Below the pieces are notes generated by a model. It saw nothing but the letters and a program-made list of their open reading frames with translations. It searched no databases and was not told where the DNA came from. Below, in pieces: positions 11,112-21,301 of a DNA stretch of 64,000 bases. Both the position numbers and the translations under genes were made by a program. This stretch comes from Sophora flavescens (lineage: Eukaryota > Streptophyta > Magnoliopsida > Fabales > Fabaceae), in the NCBI GenBank assembly GCA_030762895.1, contig CM061067.1, positions 98,892,602 to 98,956,601 of the forward strand, read 5' to 3'. Each line of letters opens with the position of its first letter. The first letter of the stretch is position 1.

Positions 11112-11568
11112 GTGAAGCCACATGTGCAAGAAAAATGACTCCAGAGATTGACATGTGGAGGTTTCCATTTTGAGATTATTCTCAAATGTATATTATATAG
11201 ATACAGATACCGAGTCTTAGAAAATTCTATAGTCAGTAAAAATTTGACATGTTATAAAACATATCTAAATATATTTATGCAAATTATAATCTAGTGTAGC
11301 TCATTTTACCGGGCTACCGACCATACATAGAAACAACTAAAAGAGCTGTAAATCTCGTTTTCCATAAATTATATTTTTCTACCATTTTCCTAAGATTCCA
11401 GTGATAAACAAATCTTTCACAATCTTCCAATTTTTTTTTAAGAAATAATCCTCCATAATCATCTATTTTAAAAATGCTATCAGCCATTAAATTTTTGTAT
11501 CTTACATAAAATAGCAGTGCATCTCCACATAACAAATTTGAACCATATCTAACACATAATTATGGATA
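11112..11568 (+). repeat. Direct repeat A, copy 2 (host segment right of the chromovirus)
   Basis: It matches 668-1128 with several substitutions and small indels. It begins directly at the outer end of the 5' LTR with GTGAA, the likely target-site duplication, and runs without a break into unrelated host DNA after 11568 (GGATATATCAATTATTC). This copy therefore keeps the original right flank. Confidence 0.85.
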
Positions 11569-11836
11569 TATCAATTATTCTTACATTCCTAATTGCTCTG
11601 AAAGTCCTTTATATGCATCTATGGTGGCAAAAAAAAAAAAAAAAGGTAAAAAATTGGCACTTTAAATATACAGATTACTTCTTAATATATAAAATTATGT
11701 GTATCATATTAAAGTTAGAACTTTGATGATATACGATTGACTTACTTTATAAGAAAACTTTAAATTTATAATGCATACAAATTAAACTTAAATGAAAAAT
11801 AAAGATAAAAAGATTAGAACCGTGGACTTGGGTGGC

Positions 11837-11845
11837 TATATATAT
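11837..11845 (+). promoter_or_regulatory. TATA box of the small host gene
   Basis: TATATATAT lies ~80-90 bp before the ATG at 11924. This leaves room for a ~50-nt leader, a normal plant arrangement. Confidence 0.6.
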
Positions 11846-11923
11846 GCGACCATTTCCATTTCCCCATAAAACCAACACACCTTCAAAGCCAGAGACTCTT
11901 CCCTTCCGTCACACAGAGCCGCC

Positions 11924-12376
11924 ATGGTCAACATTACAACCCGAGACTCTTGGAAGTGTCAAACTAAAAGCCTCTTCTTGGAGACAATGGTCGTGCTGGC
12001 TAAGCGAGCCAACCGCCTGCCAAGAAAGCTGAAGATGGCGATGACAGATCCGACGAGGAAGGAAGACTGGAAAATGGAGCTCCGATCACGGAAGTCGTCG
12101 CTGTCAAGGCCAAAGAAGCTACTGAGCAACATAAGCAGCAAAACGCTTTCGTTTATTCACAAGAAGATTAAGACGGAGAAGGAGGGAGTGGATTGGGGTG
12201 ATGGAGGGGTGTGGCAAAAAGCGATCTTGATGGGGGACAAATGTGAGCCGTTGGATTTCTCGGGTGTAATTTACTACGATAGTAACGGGAATCAGGTTAA
12301 TGAGATTCCTCTCCAGTCATCACTTGCAAGTTCTGTGCCTGGTTATTTCATCCGGCGTCGACAACGGAAGCTCTGA
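11924..12376 (+). CDS. Small plant-specific protein, unknown function
   Basis: A single-exon ORF of 150 codons. The start has a good plant context (GCCGCCATGG) behind a TATA box. The N-terminal half is strongly basic, with many Lys and Arg (RKLKMAMTDP, RSRKSSLSRPKKLLSNISSK). The C-terminal half carries GVWQKAILMGDKCEPLDFSG then VIYYDSNGNQVNEIP and ends SVPGYFIRRRQRKL. That C-terminal pattern (WQ+AILMG-KC-PLDFSGVIYYD-G) is one I recognise from a family of short uncharacterised plant proteins. No signal peptide or membrane segment is visible. It is one of only two host-type genes in the window and is not clustered with anything. Codon use is ordinary and there are no internal stops, so it may well be functional. 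Confidence 0.75.
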   Translation: MVNITTRDSWKCQTKSLFLETMVVLAKRANRLPRKLKMAMTDPTRKEDWKMELRSRKSSLSRPKKLLSNISSKTLSFIHKKIKTEKEGVDWGDGGVWQKAILMGDKCEPLDFSGVIYYDSNGNQVNEIPLQSSLASSVPGYFIRRRQRKL

Positions 12377-14204
12377 TGCTTTTGTTTTTGTTCGATCGGA
12401 TTGGGTCAGGATAAGACCACCGACATATTGGATCAGGATAAGACTTTCCACACTAAGTACTTTTCTATTTATCAATCAGAAAACAAAAATAACTTTTTTT
12501 ATAAGCCACAAAAATAAAATGATGATGGTTAATAAATTCAATAAGTAGACGAAAGCCTAGTCAAATGTTAGTAACACTCTTCCAACAGAGTCTTTATTAT
12601 TAATTGGTTTTCTTGTCGGGCCCACTAAATTACATGTGCTTACAGTTTAGTACCACATGAAATCTATATAATTGAGATTGTGTTGGAGAAAGTGTGATAA
12701 TGAGTGTTTGCTTCTATGTTGAATAAGTTGAAACTCCATGAGCACTTGCTTTTGTTATTGCACGTGGACCTTTCTTTTTAAGTATTTTCTCTTGTTTCTG
12801 TCCTTGGTGGATTTTCATGTGTGAAAGAATCGTGAGTTTATGATATCGATATCCTCCTTGAATGGTTTCTAGTTAAATCATGTTGTTTGTGTGGAGATGC
12901 TTAGACTTCTGTGTTGGCTTCATTTTTTTTTTAATGCGTACTACTTATTTTTGAGAAGTTGGGGATTTTGGGGGGATTAGTCGCTTAGAATCTTTTCAAT
13001 AATCATAGTATCAAACACTTGTGTATTTTTATCCCTTTTACATGATTCATATATAACACAAAAAAAGATAATTCAATGTTTTCCTCCTGAGATTTCCAAT
13101 TTATGAAATCGATTGAGTGTTTATTTGAAATTAATTCTAGCAAGCCATTTTTCACGTCAAATTTATAATTTAAAATCATTTCAATGACATTTTTTTATTT
13201 TTATTTCTTTCTTTATTTAAATGGATTTCTTTCTTAGCATGTGGTTATTGCTTCTTCTCATCCATTAACTCAATCGGGTCAATATATGTGAGCCAACTTG
13301 GAATATGGGATGCGAGGGAGAGACAAATTGACGTTTGTAAGCTGATAACATGTCCACTATAAGTCATTTTTTTTTTATTCACTTTCATTTAGGAAGTCTT
13401 GTCCCTTTGCGGTGTCTACTGAACGTAGTGGCATTAGACATGATTTGGGGCATATGACGTAAAAGAATGCTTTTTTTTTTTAGTATCACTATTGAGTTTT
13501 GATACAACATTTGCTTATGAATGTGTTGGTTGTGCCTTTACAAACTTTAATTTGATGAAAGTAGAGGAGGTATCGGAAGGATGAAACTCTCCCACAAAGG
13601 AAATCGTCTTTGAGGGTCGACACAAAATGACGTTCCGAATGAGAGATGTCTCAAAAATGTTGATTTAGCGGTAGTACAATGCCGAGTTTGTTGGAATCAA
13701 AGATGATTAAGTCTTCTAGTCCCTTAAAGTGTTTCTAATAACAAAGCTATTAAATGGATTGAACAAATAAGTTTTGATCTAACGTGTAACGGTTTGATGC
13801 ACAGGAAATGAAAGTCCAATGGGTGTTCTCGATAAAATGATCCATCCTAAATGTTTTGGATTCAAATAACTTTGTGAACATGTCCAAAAACAATTTAAAA
13901 AATTGATTTATCTTCAATGCTTTGGACATAGAAAAGTTGTCACAAAGAGCTTTCTCATTTGTGTTCATTATGTACTTATATATCTTCTAAATATTACTCA
14001 AATGGACCATCAATCGCGGCTCAATGTTTTAAACTATGAGTTCTTTCGTCCAAAAATTTATTTTCAAATAACTATTCGTACGAAGCATTTAATTTCTAAA
14101 GACAAGACTTCTGAAAAATAGTACGCTTCGAGTTCAAAAAAACAAGTCAACAAGATGACAATTATTACTGAGTTTCACCTAGATGAAAATGGGTCTCTTG
14201 TATG
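12377..14204. other. 3' flank of the small gene, then intergenic DNA without a gene
   Basis: Directly after the stop there is an imperfect direct repeat (GGATTGGGTCAGGATAAGAC, 12399; ATTGGATCAGGATAAGAC, 12428). Possible poly(A) signals AATAAA lie at ~12513 and ~12530. The rest is AT-rich with no convincing ORF or domain. Confidence 0.5.
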
Positions 14205-14500
14205 TCATTAAATGGTATATTGAGTTGGGTTTTATTAACGTCTACTTTGAAGTTGATAGTAAACGGATAGTGAATGAGTTATCTTTATCAAAGAAAAATA
14301 TTACTGAGTTTGATATCATTGTCAATTAATGCAAGGATCTTATTTCTTACTTTATAAACTTTTCAACAAAGTTTATTAGGAGGTAAACAAACAAAGTGAC
14401 TCACTATTTGGCTAGAACGTCTTTGTTGTATGTTAGCTCCTGTTGTTTTTATATTGCTTCTAGTTGTATTGCTGACACTATTACGAATGAATTGTCATAA
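14205..14500 (+). pseudogene. LINE-type RNase H fragment
   Basis: A plus-strand frame reads ELGFINVYFEVDSKRIVNEL, then KNITEFDIIV, FINFSTKFIRR and NKVTHYLART. This matches the C-terminal RNase H-like domain of plant LINEs: a D in the VDS motif, then RR.N.VAH.LAR. There is one internal stop and no N-terminal part. It is an isolated relic in the opposite orientation to the LINE at 18655-26300. Confidence 0.6.
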
Positions 14501-16849
14501 TTTTATTTTTATAAAAAAGAAAGAAAGATGACAAATATGTTGTTGCTGACATGTCTAAGTAACCTGTAAAGGAAAAGCAAAAAGGATCTTTTGGGTGTAT
14601 ATCAGAATAAAGCATCAATGTTTTTAGAAATTAAATACTGATAACCAAGGCTGATTTTCTGATGAAGGTGAACAAGTTATCAGGTCAAGCATGTTTCAAC
14701 CTACTCAAGCATTAAATGCTTCATTAGAACGACTAATTTAACATCGTTGGAAGAAGGTCAACAAGAAAAAATGTTCAAGTCCTATAAATATAAGAAGTAT
14801 TCAGAGAACAAATAAAGGAGAAGATGGTTGTTAGCGGGCTAAATCATGTTTAGACATTAATTACTCTCGTAGTGAAAGTGTCAAGGAGATGGTTGTTAGC
14901 GGACTCCAATCATGGGCTTATGCATTGAGTTGTTTATGCATATTTCTTGAATGCTATATTGACGGAATGTTTGACAACAACAATTTCCTTGAAGCAAAGT
15001 TAGGTCTATTCCTATCATACATTTGAGTCTAAGTCTTTCTATACATACATACATACATACATACATATATCAACTTGAATGATTGTTTGTTTACCTGCAT
15101 GTCCATATCTACATAGCTAGCCTGGTGTAAAGTCTTACCCCCTCTGTTTGTATTTCTTTTCAGTTTCGTTAAATGTTGGCAATGATTCGTTTCATCCGAA
15201 GAGTTTAAAAGAGAAGAGGAAAGGCTTTGATGCAGAGGATGTGAAATAAGAGAAACAAGAAGATGTCAGAGTATAGACGTCACATGTAAGTTGATACATG
15301 TTTAGATTTGTTGTCTAAAGTATTTTATTAAAATGTTGTTAATTTAAAATTCCGTAGTCATGGGAAAATTGTAAGCTTACATAGTTTTTGAAAACACAAT
15401 GTATGTATTTATTCCATATACATATGAAAATTCATTAGGGGTTATTGTATTTAGCTATTTTAAGTTTCTAATTTATGAATGGAGTTTTAAATTTTCCTCT
15501 CCTGGAAGTCTATGTAAGTCCTGTGAACAAGTTTTTGATTTCAGGAAGTTTCAAAATTATCAGTTGTTTATCAGGTTAAATTTTCCTCTCGTGGCAGTCT
15601 ATGTTAGTCCTGTGGCATGACCTCCCAATCACTCTCTAGGATGATTGTATAGCTCCATGGAGTAGGGGTTAGAGTCTTACCATTGCATATTAGATGTATT
15701 GTGTCGAGGTTATAATTCGACTCTATGTCTTTTCATTTATGAGTTGAGATATTATTATATGCTATGGTGATACTGTTTATCTATTGGTATCTATTTATGT
15801 GATTATGTGTTGTACTATTTCTAAGTTTGCTATATATTGTATGATAGGGGATCTCACCTCATTTTTGTGTTTGCCTTGCTATTTATATTATGTTTTAAGA
15901 AGATTATGATAACATTGTTATATGCCTATGTTGAGTTCTGTGGTGGACTAGATGCTGGGACTCACCATCCTGATGGTCGGCATATGAGTTTGTCAGAAAC
16001 GTCTTGATCATTGTTAGGGAGCACCGAGGAGGACGAGTCTTGTTCACCTTCATCACTATTTAACTTCACGTGGAGTGGAGTCAACTTGCGGATGGACAGT
16101 AGGAGGATCGAGGCCGCGCACCAACTGAGAGTGTGGCTCATTCATCTACGCCAGTACGGAGGGTTCGCCCTCGTCTTAGTGGAGCTAGCTCTCCTGTGAC
16201 CCTGGTAGTGGCTCTCAGAGTTGCTCTGCTCATGGCCTCTACTGTAGATGTGACAATCAAAATAAGAAGTCTTGTGACTATAGTTAAGAGTGAAAGCCTT
16301 CGATCACCCTATACAATAGGGGAAATGAAGCCTTCCCGCAGTCATCCAATCCGAAAACATCATATACATTGGAAACTCATTGATTGTTCACATCAAAGCT
16401 GCCTTCATATTGAATTTATGCCTCAATGATACGTCATATGTCAAGACTCCATATTTCCACAAATATGTCAACTCTTTGACGACAAGCTGCAAGTACACAT
16501 CGATTTTACTTTTCAGAATCGATGGACAGAGAATTATGATTGTCATGAACATAAACTCTGTCTTCATGCACATACCCCGACTATAAATTGAGCCATACAA
16601 TTGAAACAACCTTCTGGCATATTGTAGTCAGACTTGAAGCTAAAAACAATCAAATAAGCCAACTATTCTGAGTAATCATGATGTCCATCCCACAGCGGAG
16701 CTTGTGCAGCTATTTACATTTCATAAAATCTTTGTGTATCATGATATGGATCCTCCTTTATGTCTTGGTTCCCCATCATCTGATCTGACGCGTAGCGAAG
16801 ACATGGCGACGAAGAGGCCACACTAGCCCTTGTGTGGGAGGACCTAGTG
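14501..16849. other. Intergenic DNA, mostly unrecognised
   Basis: There is no supported gene. It holds a (CATA)n microsatellite at ~15041-15066 and, from ~15640, sequence with the look of retrotransposon LTR or leader. Short ORFs at 16011-16199 and 16133-16429 have no recognisable domain. Confidence 0.4.
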
Positions 16850-18010
16850 ATAGAGCGCGGGCACGCTAAAGCATGTGGAACTTGCATGCTCTAGCGTGCT
16901 CAACTGGCATATTCAACTTAAGTTCATTATTTCATTTTTAACTTGTGAGAATTTTATGTTTTAGGAGCTGCAACCAAAGAGCTCAAGATAGAGAGAGAGT
17001 GTGAGCTTGAAGGGAGAGAATGTGAAATTGTGGGAAATCCATCCGTCCGATCGCGATTTCGACAATATCACTGTGATCAGGGCAACATGTACATCGAATA
17101 TTGACCATCGATTATCCGGTATAACTTTGGTAATGCCCAAATCCCTAACACGTTGACATTGTCGATATTAGTGTTCTTAGTCATTTTCCCTATTTCTTTC
17201 ATTATTTCATGCATCCATTAATGATTTCGAGCAAGATTAGGGTTTATGACTATGCCTGGATGCTGTCTGTGTGTTAGGGCAAATTTCGGAGCACCGAAGA
17301 GCTCCAGAGTGTGCATGACAGCAAAGCGAAGGAGAGGAGGACATGATTCGAGGTGCCGAGAAAGCCGATGCGAATAGCCAAGGTGGGGAGAAAGTAACCG
17401 ACATTGTCGAGGAGGCAAGCATAGCGTAGTTATTGTATATGCATGTGTGTAGGGTGCCCCAGACCTACTAGTATGTCGAATAATCGACATTGGCTAAATC
17501 CTAATAAAATAATATTTTAATGTTGTCTCGGGTTTAGTTGTTGTAGGTTTATCGACGTTAGGCTTGAAACCCTAGGATAGAAAAACTATGTTGATTAGGG
17601 TTGTTCGAATTGCCTGAATGATATGCTGGTTGCTATAACAAGCTGATATATGTTGATTGATGTGATTGTTGTTATTTATTATTATTATACTCATGAATTT
17701 GGATGGTTGATGATTTGAAATTATTGATGATGATCTGACTGTATGGATGAGTGGAGAATTGACATCGTGGTAATTCCTTGAGTTTTGTGGCTTTGAGGCC
17801 GAGGATGTATGTGCATCCGTTGTGAGGCTGTGAATGTGTAAGAAGGTTCCGGTGTCAACTCAAGGATGATTGTTGCATTGCATGTTGCCAAGTGCCGAGC
17901 CGTATGACTAGGAGTCATATGAGGTTAGCTGTACTCGAGTGTAAGTACGGATTACGGAAAGGCCGATTTGTGAAGAGACCTTGGGGATGTACAAACTGGA
18001 CTTGAGAGGC
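16850..18010 (+). repeat. Old gypsy LTR fragment, plus strand
   Basis: The block GTAGGGTGCCCCAGACC, CTACTAGTATGTCGAATAATC and GTAGGTTTATCGACG (17449-17560) matches a block in the solo LTR at 47367-47480 and, more loosely, the chromovirus LTR on the minus strand. A GA-rich leader-like run at ~16985-17030 followed by CCGTCCGATCGCGATTTCG also has a counterpart in the chromovirus LTR. No coding sequence is attached, so it is a remnant. Confidence 0.5.
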
Positions 18011-18654
18011 TCACAGTGACCATTAGGTAGCTCCTAATGTGTCATGTACCCAAGTGGCCTATTCCAGTCCCCACTCCACCTGTGGGTTTTTCTCCCACTA
18101 ATCAACAAGCTTATAAACTGGTGCTTGCAACCTTTGTATACTATAGAGCCCTTCTCACATGGGATACCCCACCCTTGTGCAGAAGCCTCAATCACAACCA
18201 AGAGGGATAACACACCCTCACACAAAGTTTAAGTAAAGGAAGAACAATATGAGACACTCTTCTAGTGCAAATGAATACAACTTGAAGTCTTATGAGATTG
18301 ATCCAAAAAGTACTAGTAATAGCTGAAGGTGTTTTCAGAAATTTATGCAAAAGTTTAGAATCAAAATAATAACGAAACCGTTCGCAAAAATATTTTCCAC
18401 TTTCTGTCTTGCGTATATCTTATCTAACAAGCTCAAAAAAATTGTTTTTTTTTAAATCCAATAATATGAACGTTGACGCAAGACTTGGGCAATATGCATG
18501 ATCTGATATTTGCATTCAATGCAAATATGATAAAAAGAATATTGATTGCCATAAAAGAAAATGTGAGGCAATTGGAAAGAGAATTTGAACGTTGCATCAT
18601 TGACCCAAAAGTTTTTTTTTTGTTTAGGGAAACAAAGTTACTGTATCAAATGTT
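18011..18654. other. Intergenic DNA, no gene recognised
   Basis: No ORF with a recognisable domain. A T-run at 18444-18452 could be the poly(A) tail (minus strand) of the LINE that follows, but no target-site duplication was found. Confidence 0.4.
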
Positions 18655-19282
18655 GAATACATCTGGGAATTGAAAGATAAATAGAGGGACTAGCATGTAA
18701 AATAGACATCCTAGCAAGATTATGAGCCACTAGATTAGTTTGTCTCCTAGAAAATTTAACTTCAAAGCTTGTAAAACTAGATGGTAGCATTTGCAACCAG
18801 CCACAATAGAGCCAAAGTCAATAATGTTTGATCGATCCTTATACACTACTTCCTCCACAACCTGTTTACTGTCTAACTCAAAAATCACAGCCTCATAGCC
18901 TAAGCTAGCAACCCACGGAATGGCTTGAAGGAGACCCAAAGTCTCTCCCTCCCTAACATCGAGAATAGGAGCAGTCCAAGCAGTTCAAGCTTGAATGAAA
19001 TGCCCCAAGTGGTCTATCAAACACATGCCTAGACCAGTTACCGAATCATGCTTGAAGAAGCTGGCATCTATATTACATTTCACCACTCCAACGGACGGAG
19101 CTCTCTAGGAAATTCCAGCTTCTGGTGGTTGCGCCACAGGACCTGAAAATATGCAATTTTGCTCCAGCTTCCAAGCGAACAACATCTCCTTGGCATGGTG
19201 AACGACTTGCATAGCATAAGTGTCATTATCTTGCCACAATTTATCATTTCTACATTTCCAAATAATCATAGAAAAAATGCAA
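18655..19282 (-). pseudogene. LINE remnant, C-terminal RNase H part (segment 3 of 3)
   Basis: The minus-strand reading shows IIWKCRNDKLWQ (19290-19240), then VGVVKCNIDASFF, GLLQAIPWVASLGYEAVIFE and VKFSRRQTNLVAHNLARM, the linker and RNase H-like domain that ends plant LINE polyproteins. Acidic residues are visible in NIDA and FELDSK. Stops and a frame change occur around 18960-19105. Its N-terminal neighbour continues at 20594-20453 and 26300-26032, on the far sides of two insertions. Confidence 0.75.
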
Positions 19283-20452
19283 CGGTTGTTGACACGATGT
19301 CGCACGCGCGTCAAAAAGAACGAGTGGTTTACAAAAACTGCAGTTAGGGCGCGACAACTCGAGTATTGTCTCACAAGGACTCTTGGATTGTTATTCGCAG
19401 AAAAGTCAGTTTAGGGGGGGGGGGGGGGGGGGGGGTTGGTTTATTCAATTGAGAAAACAGTTAAGAAAATAATGCAAATAAAGTGATTATCAAATAAACT
19501 AAAAACGATCAATCTGCTGTTCTCGGTTTCCCAACTATCATCGGTTCATATAAATTCCAAGCCCTAAGCGGATTCTAATCCCTTTTCGATTGTAGCAACA
19601 ATTAACAAGCGAAATTGGCACTATGAGATGTATGTTCCTAATTCCCGAATTAAGCAAACGGGGTGTAGCTCTCGTGAATTAAGCAAACACGATTGAACAC
19701 ACGCGAATTAAGCAAACGCGATTATGTATAGAAACATACAATCATCGAAATAAATCAATACCTATTCCATACAATCCTGAATTAAGCAAACAGAACATAC
19801 AGAGAAATATTGAAAGAGAATAGCAATAAGATTGGGAATTACAGAACCTCAAGTGGCAATGGAAACCGATTACAGTAGATTAATCCAAGGGAATTAGTTC
19901 TCCATCAAATACATCATAAAAACCCTAGGAACTAATTCGCAACAGTCCAATCTAAAAGGAAAAGAAGATGTTTTGCAATCTGCCCCTAAAACAACAATTT
20001 ATAGCCTTCAGGATCTGCACTCGCGAGGCGAGTATTAAAGTGGCACGAGTTCAAAATTGGGTTCTCGCGAGGTGAGACTGTGATTCGCGGGGCAAGTCCG
20101 AAAGGGTGACATTCTCTGGTACAGTCAGGCCTTCAGGCTCGCGAGGCGAGTTGGAGATTCGCGTGGCGAGACAGAAAGGGTGACTATTGCTACTCAGGCT
20201 GGTCCTCAGGCCCGCGAGGTGAGTAGCTTCTCGCGAGGCGAGTCTTTCAGACTTTCAATTTCCATTGTTTTCTTCATTCCCTTGGCTTTAAGTGCTTCCC
20301 TTTTAACCTGAAAACATGAAATAGCAGTGAATGCTTTATTTGACTCAAAAACTAACTAAAATACCCTAAACTACTTAAGAAACTCAAAATGTTGCTTGAG
20401 GACAGTCAAATCCAAATCTGGGCTAAAACGAGATTGAAACTTGAATAATTAG
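19283..20452. mobile_element. Unclassified 1.17-kb insertion in the LINE, TSD TGCAA
   Basis: The LINE reading frame is restored if this block is removed. The duplicated target is TGCAA (19278-19282 and 20453-20457). The insert has no coding capacity. It carries four copies of GAATTAAGCAAAC (19650-19795) and a set of TCGCGAGGCGAG-like motifs (20025-20250), plus a 22-base G run. No clear terminal inverted repeats and no TG...CA ends coincide with the junctions. It could be a non-autonomous LTR-type element or something else. Confidence 0.6.
19414..19435. repeat. Poly-G tract
   Basis: About 22 consecutive G. It can form G-quadruplex structure and its length in the assembly may be unreliable. 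Confidence 0.9.
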
Positions 20453-20594
20453 TGCAAAAGCCATGGTCTTACTAGTCATAAAACTAGTCAACCAGAGGCT
20501 GATAAGTTGTCATTGTCCAGCTTGCTTAGACAACAAAATACAAGGATGCAAAGTCCTCCAGCTGGTTCAATAGGGGGTCGATTATGTGCCAAAG
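20453..20594 (-). pseudogene. LINE remnant, linker (segment 2 of 3)
   Basis: A 142-bp LINE piece trapped between the 1.17-kb insertion and the Copia element. Its right end CAAAG (20590-20594) is the Copia target duplication. Its left end TGCAA is that of the other insertion. The minus strand encodes a degenerate linker around SKQAGQ and TMAFA leading to the WKCRNDKLW motif. Confidence 0.6.
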
Positions 20595-21284
20595 TGATGG
20601 GAAAAAGCCAGAGATAACAATCTCTAATGAAGCAAATATTTTTTTTCCCTTCACATGTCCAAATAAATAGGCACAACAAAAATATTCTTTCACAGGATAA
20701 TATCAATGGCAGAAAATAAATAGCAATGACACTACAATTTTTAATGTGGAAAACTCCCCAAAGTAGGGATAAAAACCACGTGACCAAGTCGAGCGAAAAC
20801 TTCCACTATAAATAATATATAATGGGTACACCAAGTCTTCCTAAAAGTACTAGGGAACACCAAATCAACAATACTTCACCTAAAAGGTGGAGGATATCAC
20901 CAAGCAAAAAAGAGAGAAATCTCACAACAATGGGTATAACAACCCAGCTCAAAGAGAAAGCAAAACCACAAATAAAATATATCAAACTGACAAGCTCATT
21001 GGCAGGAACAACATACTGAAATTTCAGCAAAAATAGAGCAAGTTTGCTGTATCATCTTCCACCACCTGAACCCACTTTATTCTTCTCTCTCGGCGCCGCT
21101 GGTTCACTCTCTGTCACTCACTTTTTCTTTCTTTCTCACGCACAGTGTAACACACACACACATGGCTCTTTTCTTTTTGAACTTTCAAATGCCACTTGGG
21201 ATTAGCCCATTAGTAACCTTTTATTTTTACTATTTTTTCTTATTCAAACTAATGTGGGCCCACTTAGGAGTGACCCACCCAACA
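20595..21284 (-). repeat. 3' LTR of Copia 1
   Basis: 690 bp, TGATGGG...CCCAACA on the plus strand. It matches 25334-26031 with modest divergence, including a shared (CA)n run and TTTCTTTCTTTCTCACGCAC. Confidence 0.95.
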
Positions 21285-21297
21285 AATCTCCCCATCA
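21285..21297 (-). other. Polypurine tract of Copia 1
   Basis: The minus strand reads GATGGGGAGATT directly before the LTR start TGTTGGGTGGG. Confidence 0.8.
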
Positions 21298-21301
21298 CGA
21301 C

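Noticed and set aside
16011..16429. Two overlapping plus-strand ORFs
   Set aside because: No recognisable domain and no promoter; the region looks like old LTR or leader sequence.
19283..20452. Helitron or TIR element for the 1.17-kb insertion
   Set aside because: No CTRR end with hairpin next to an AT site and no inverted ends; left unclassified.
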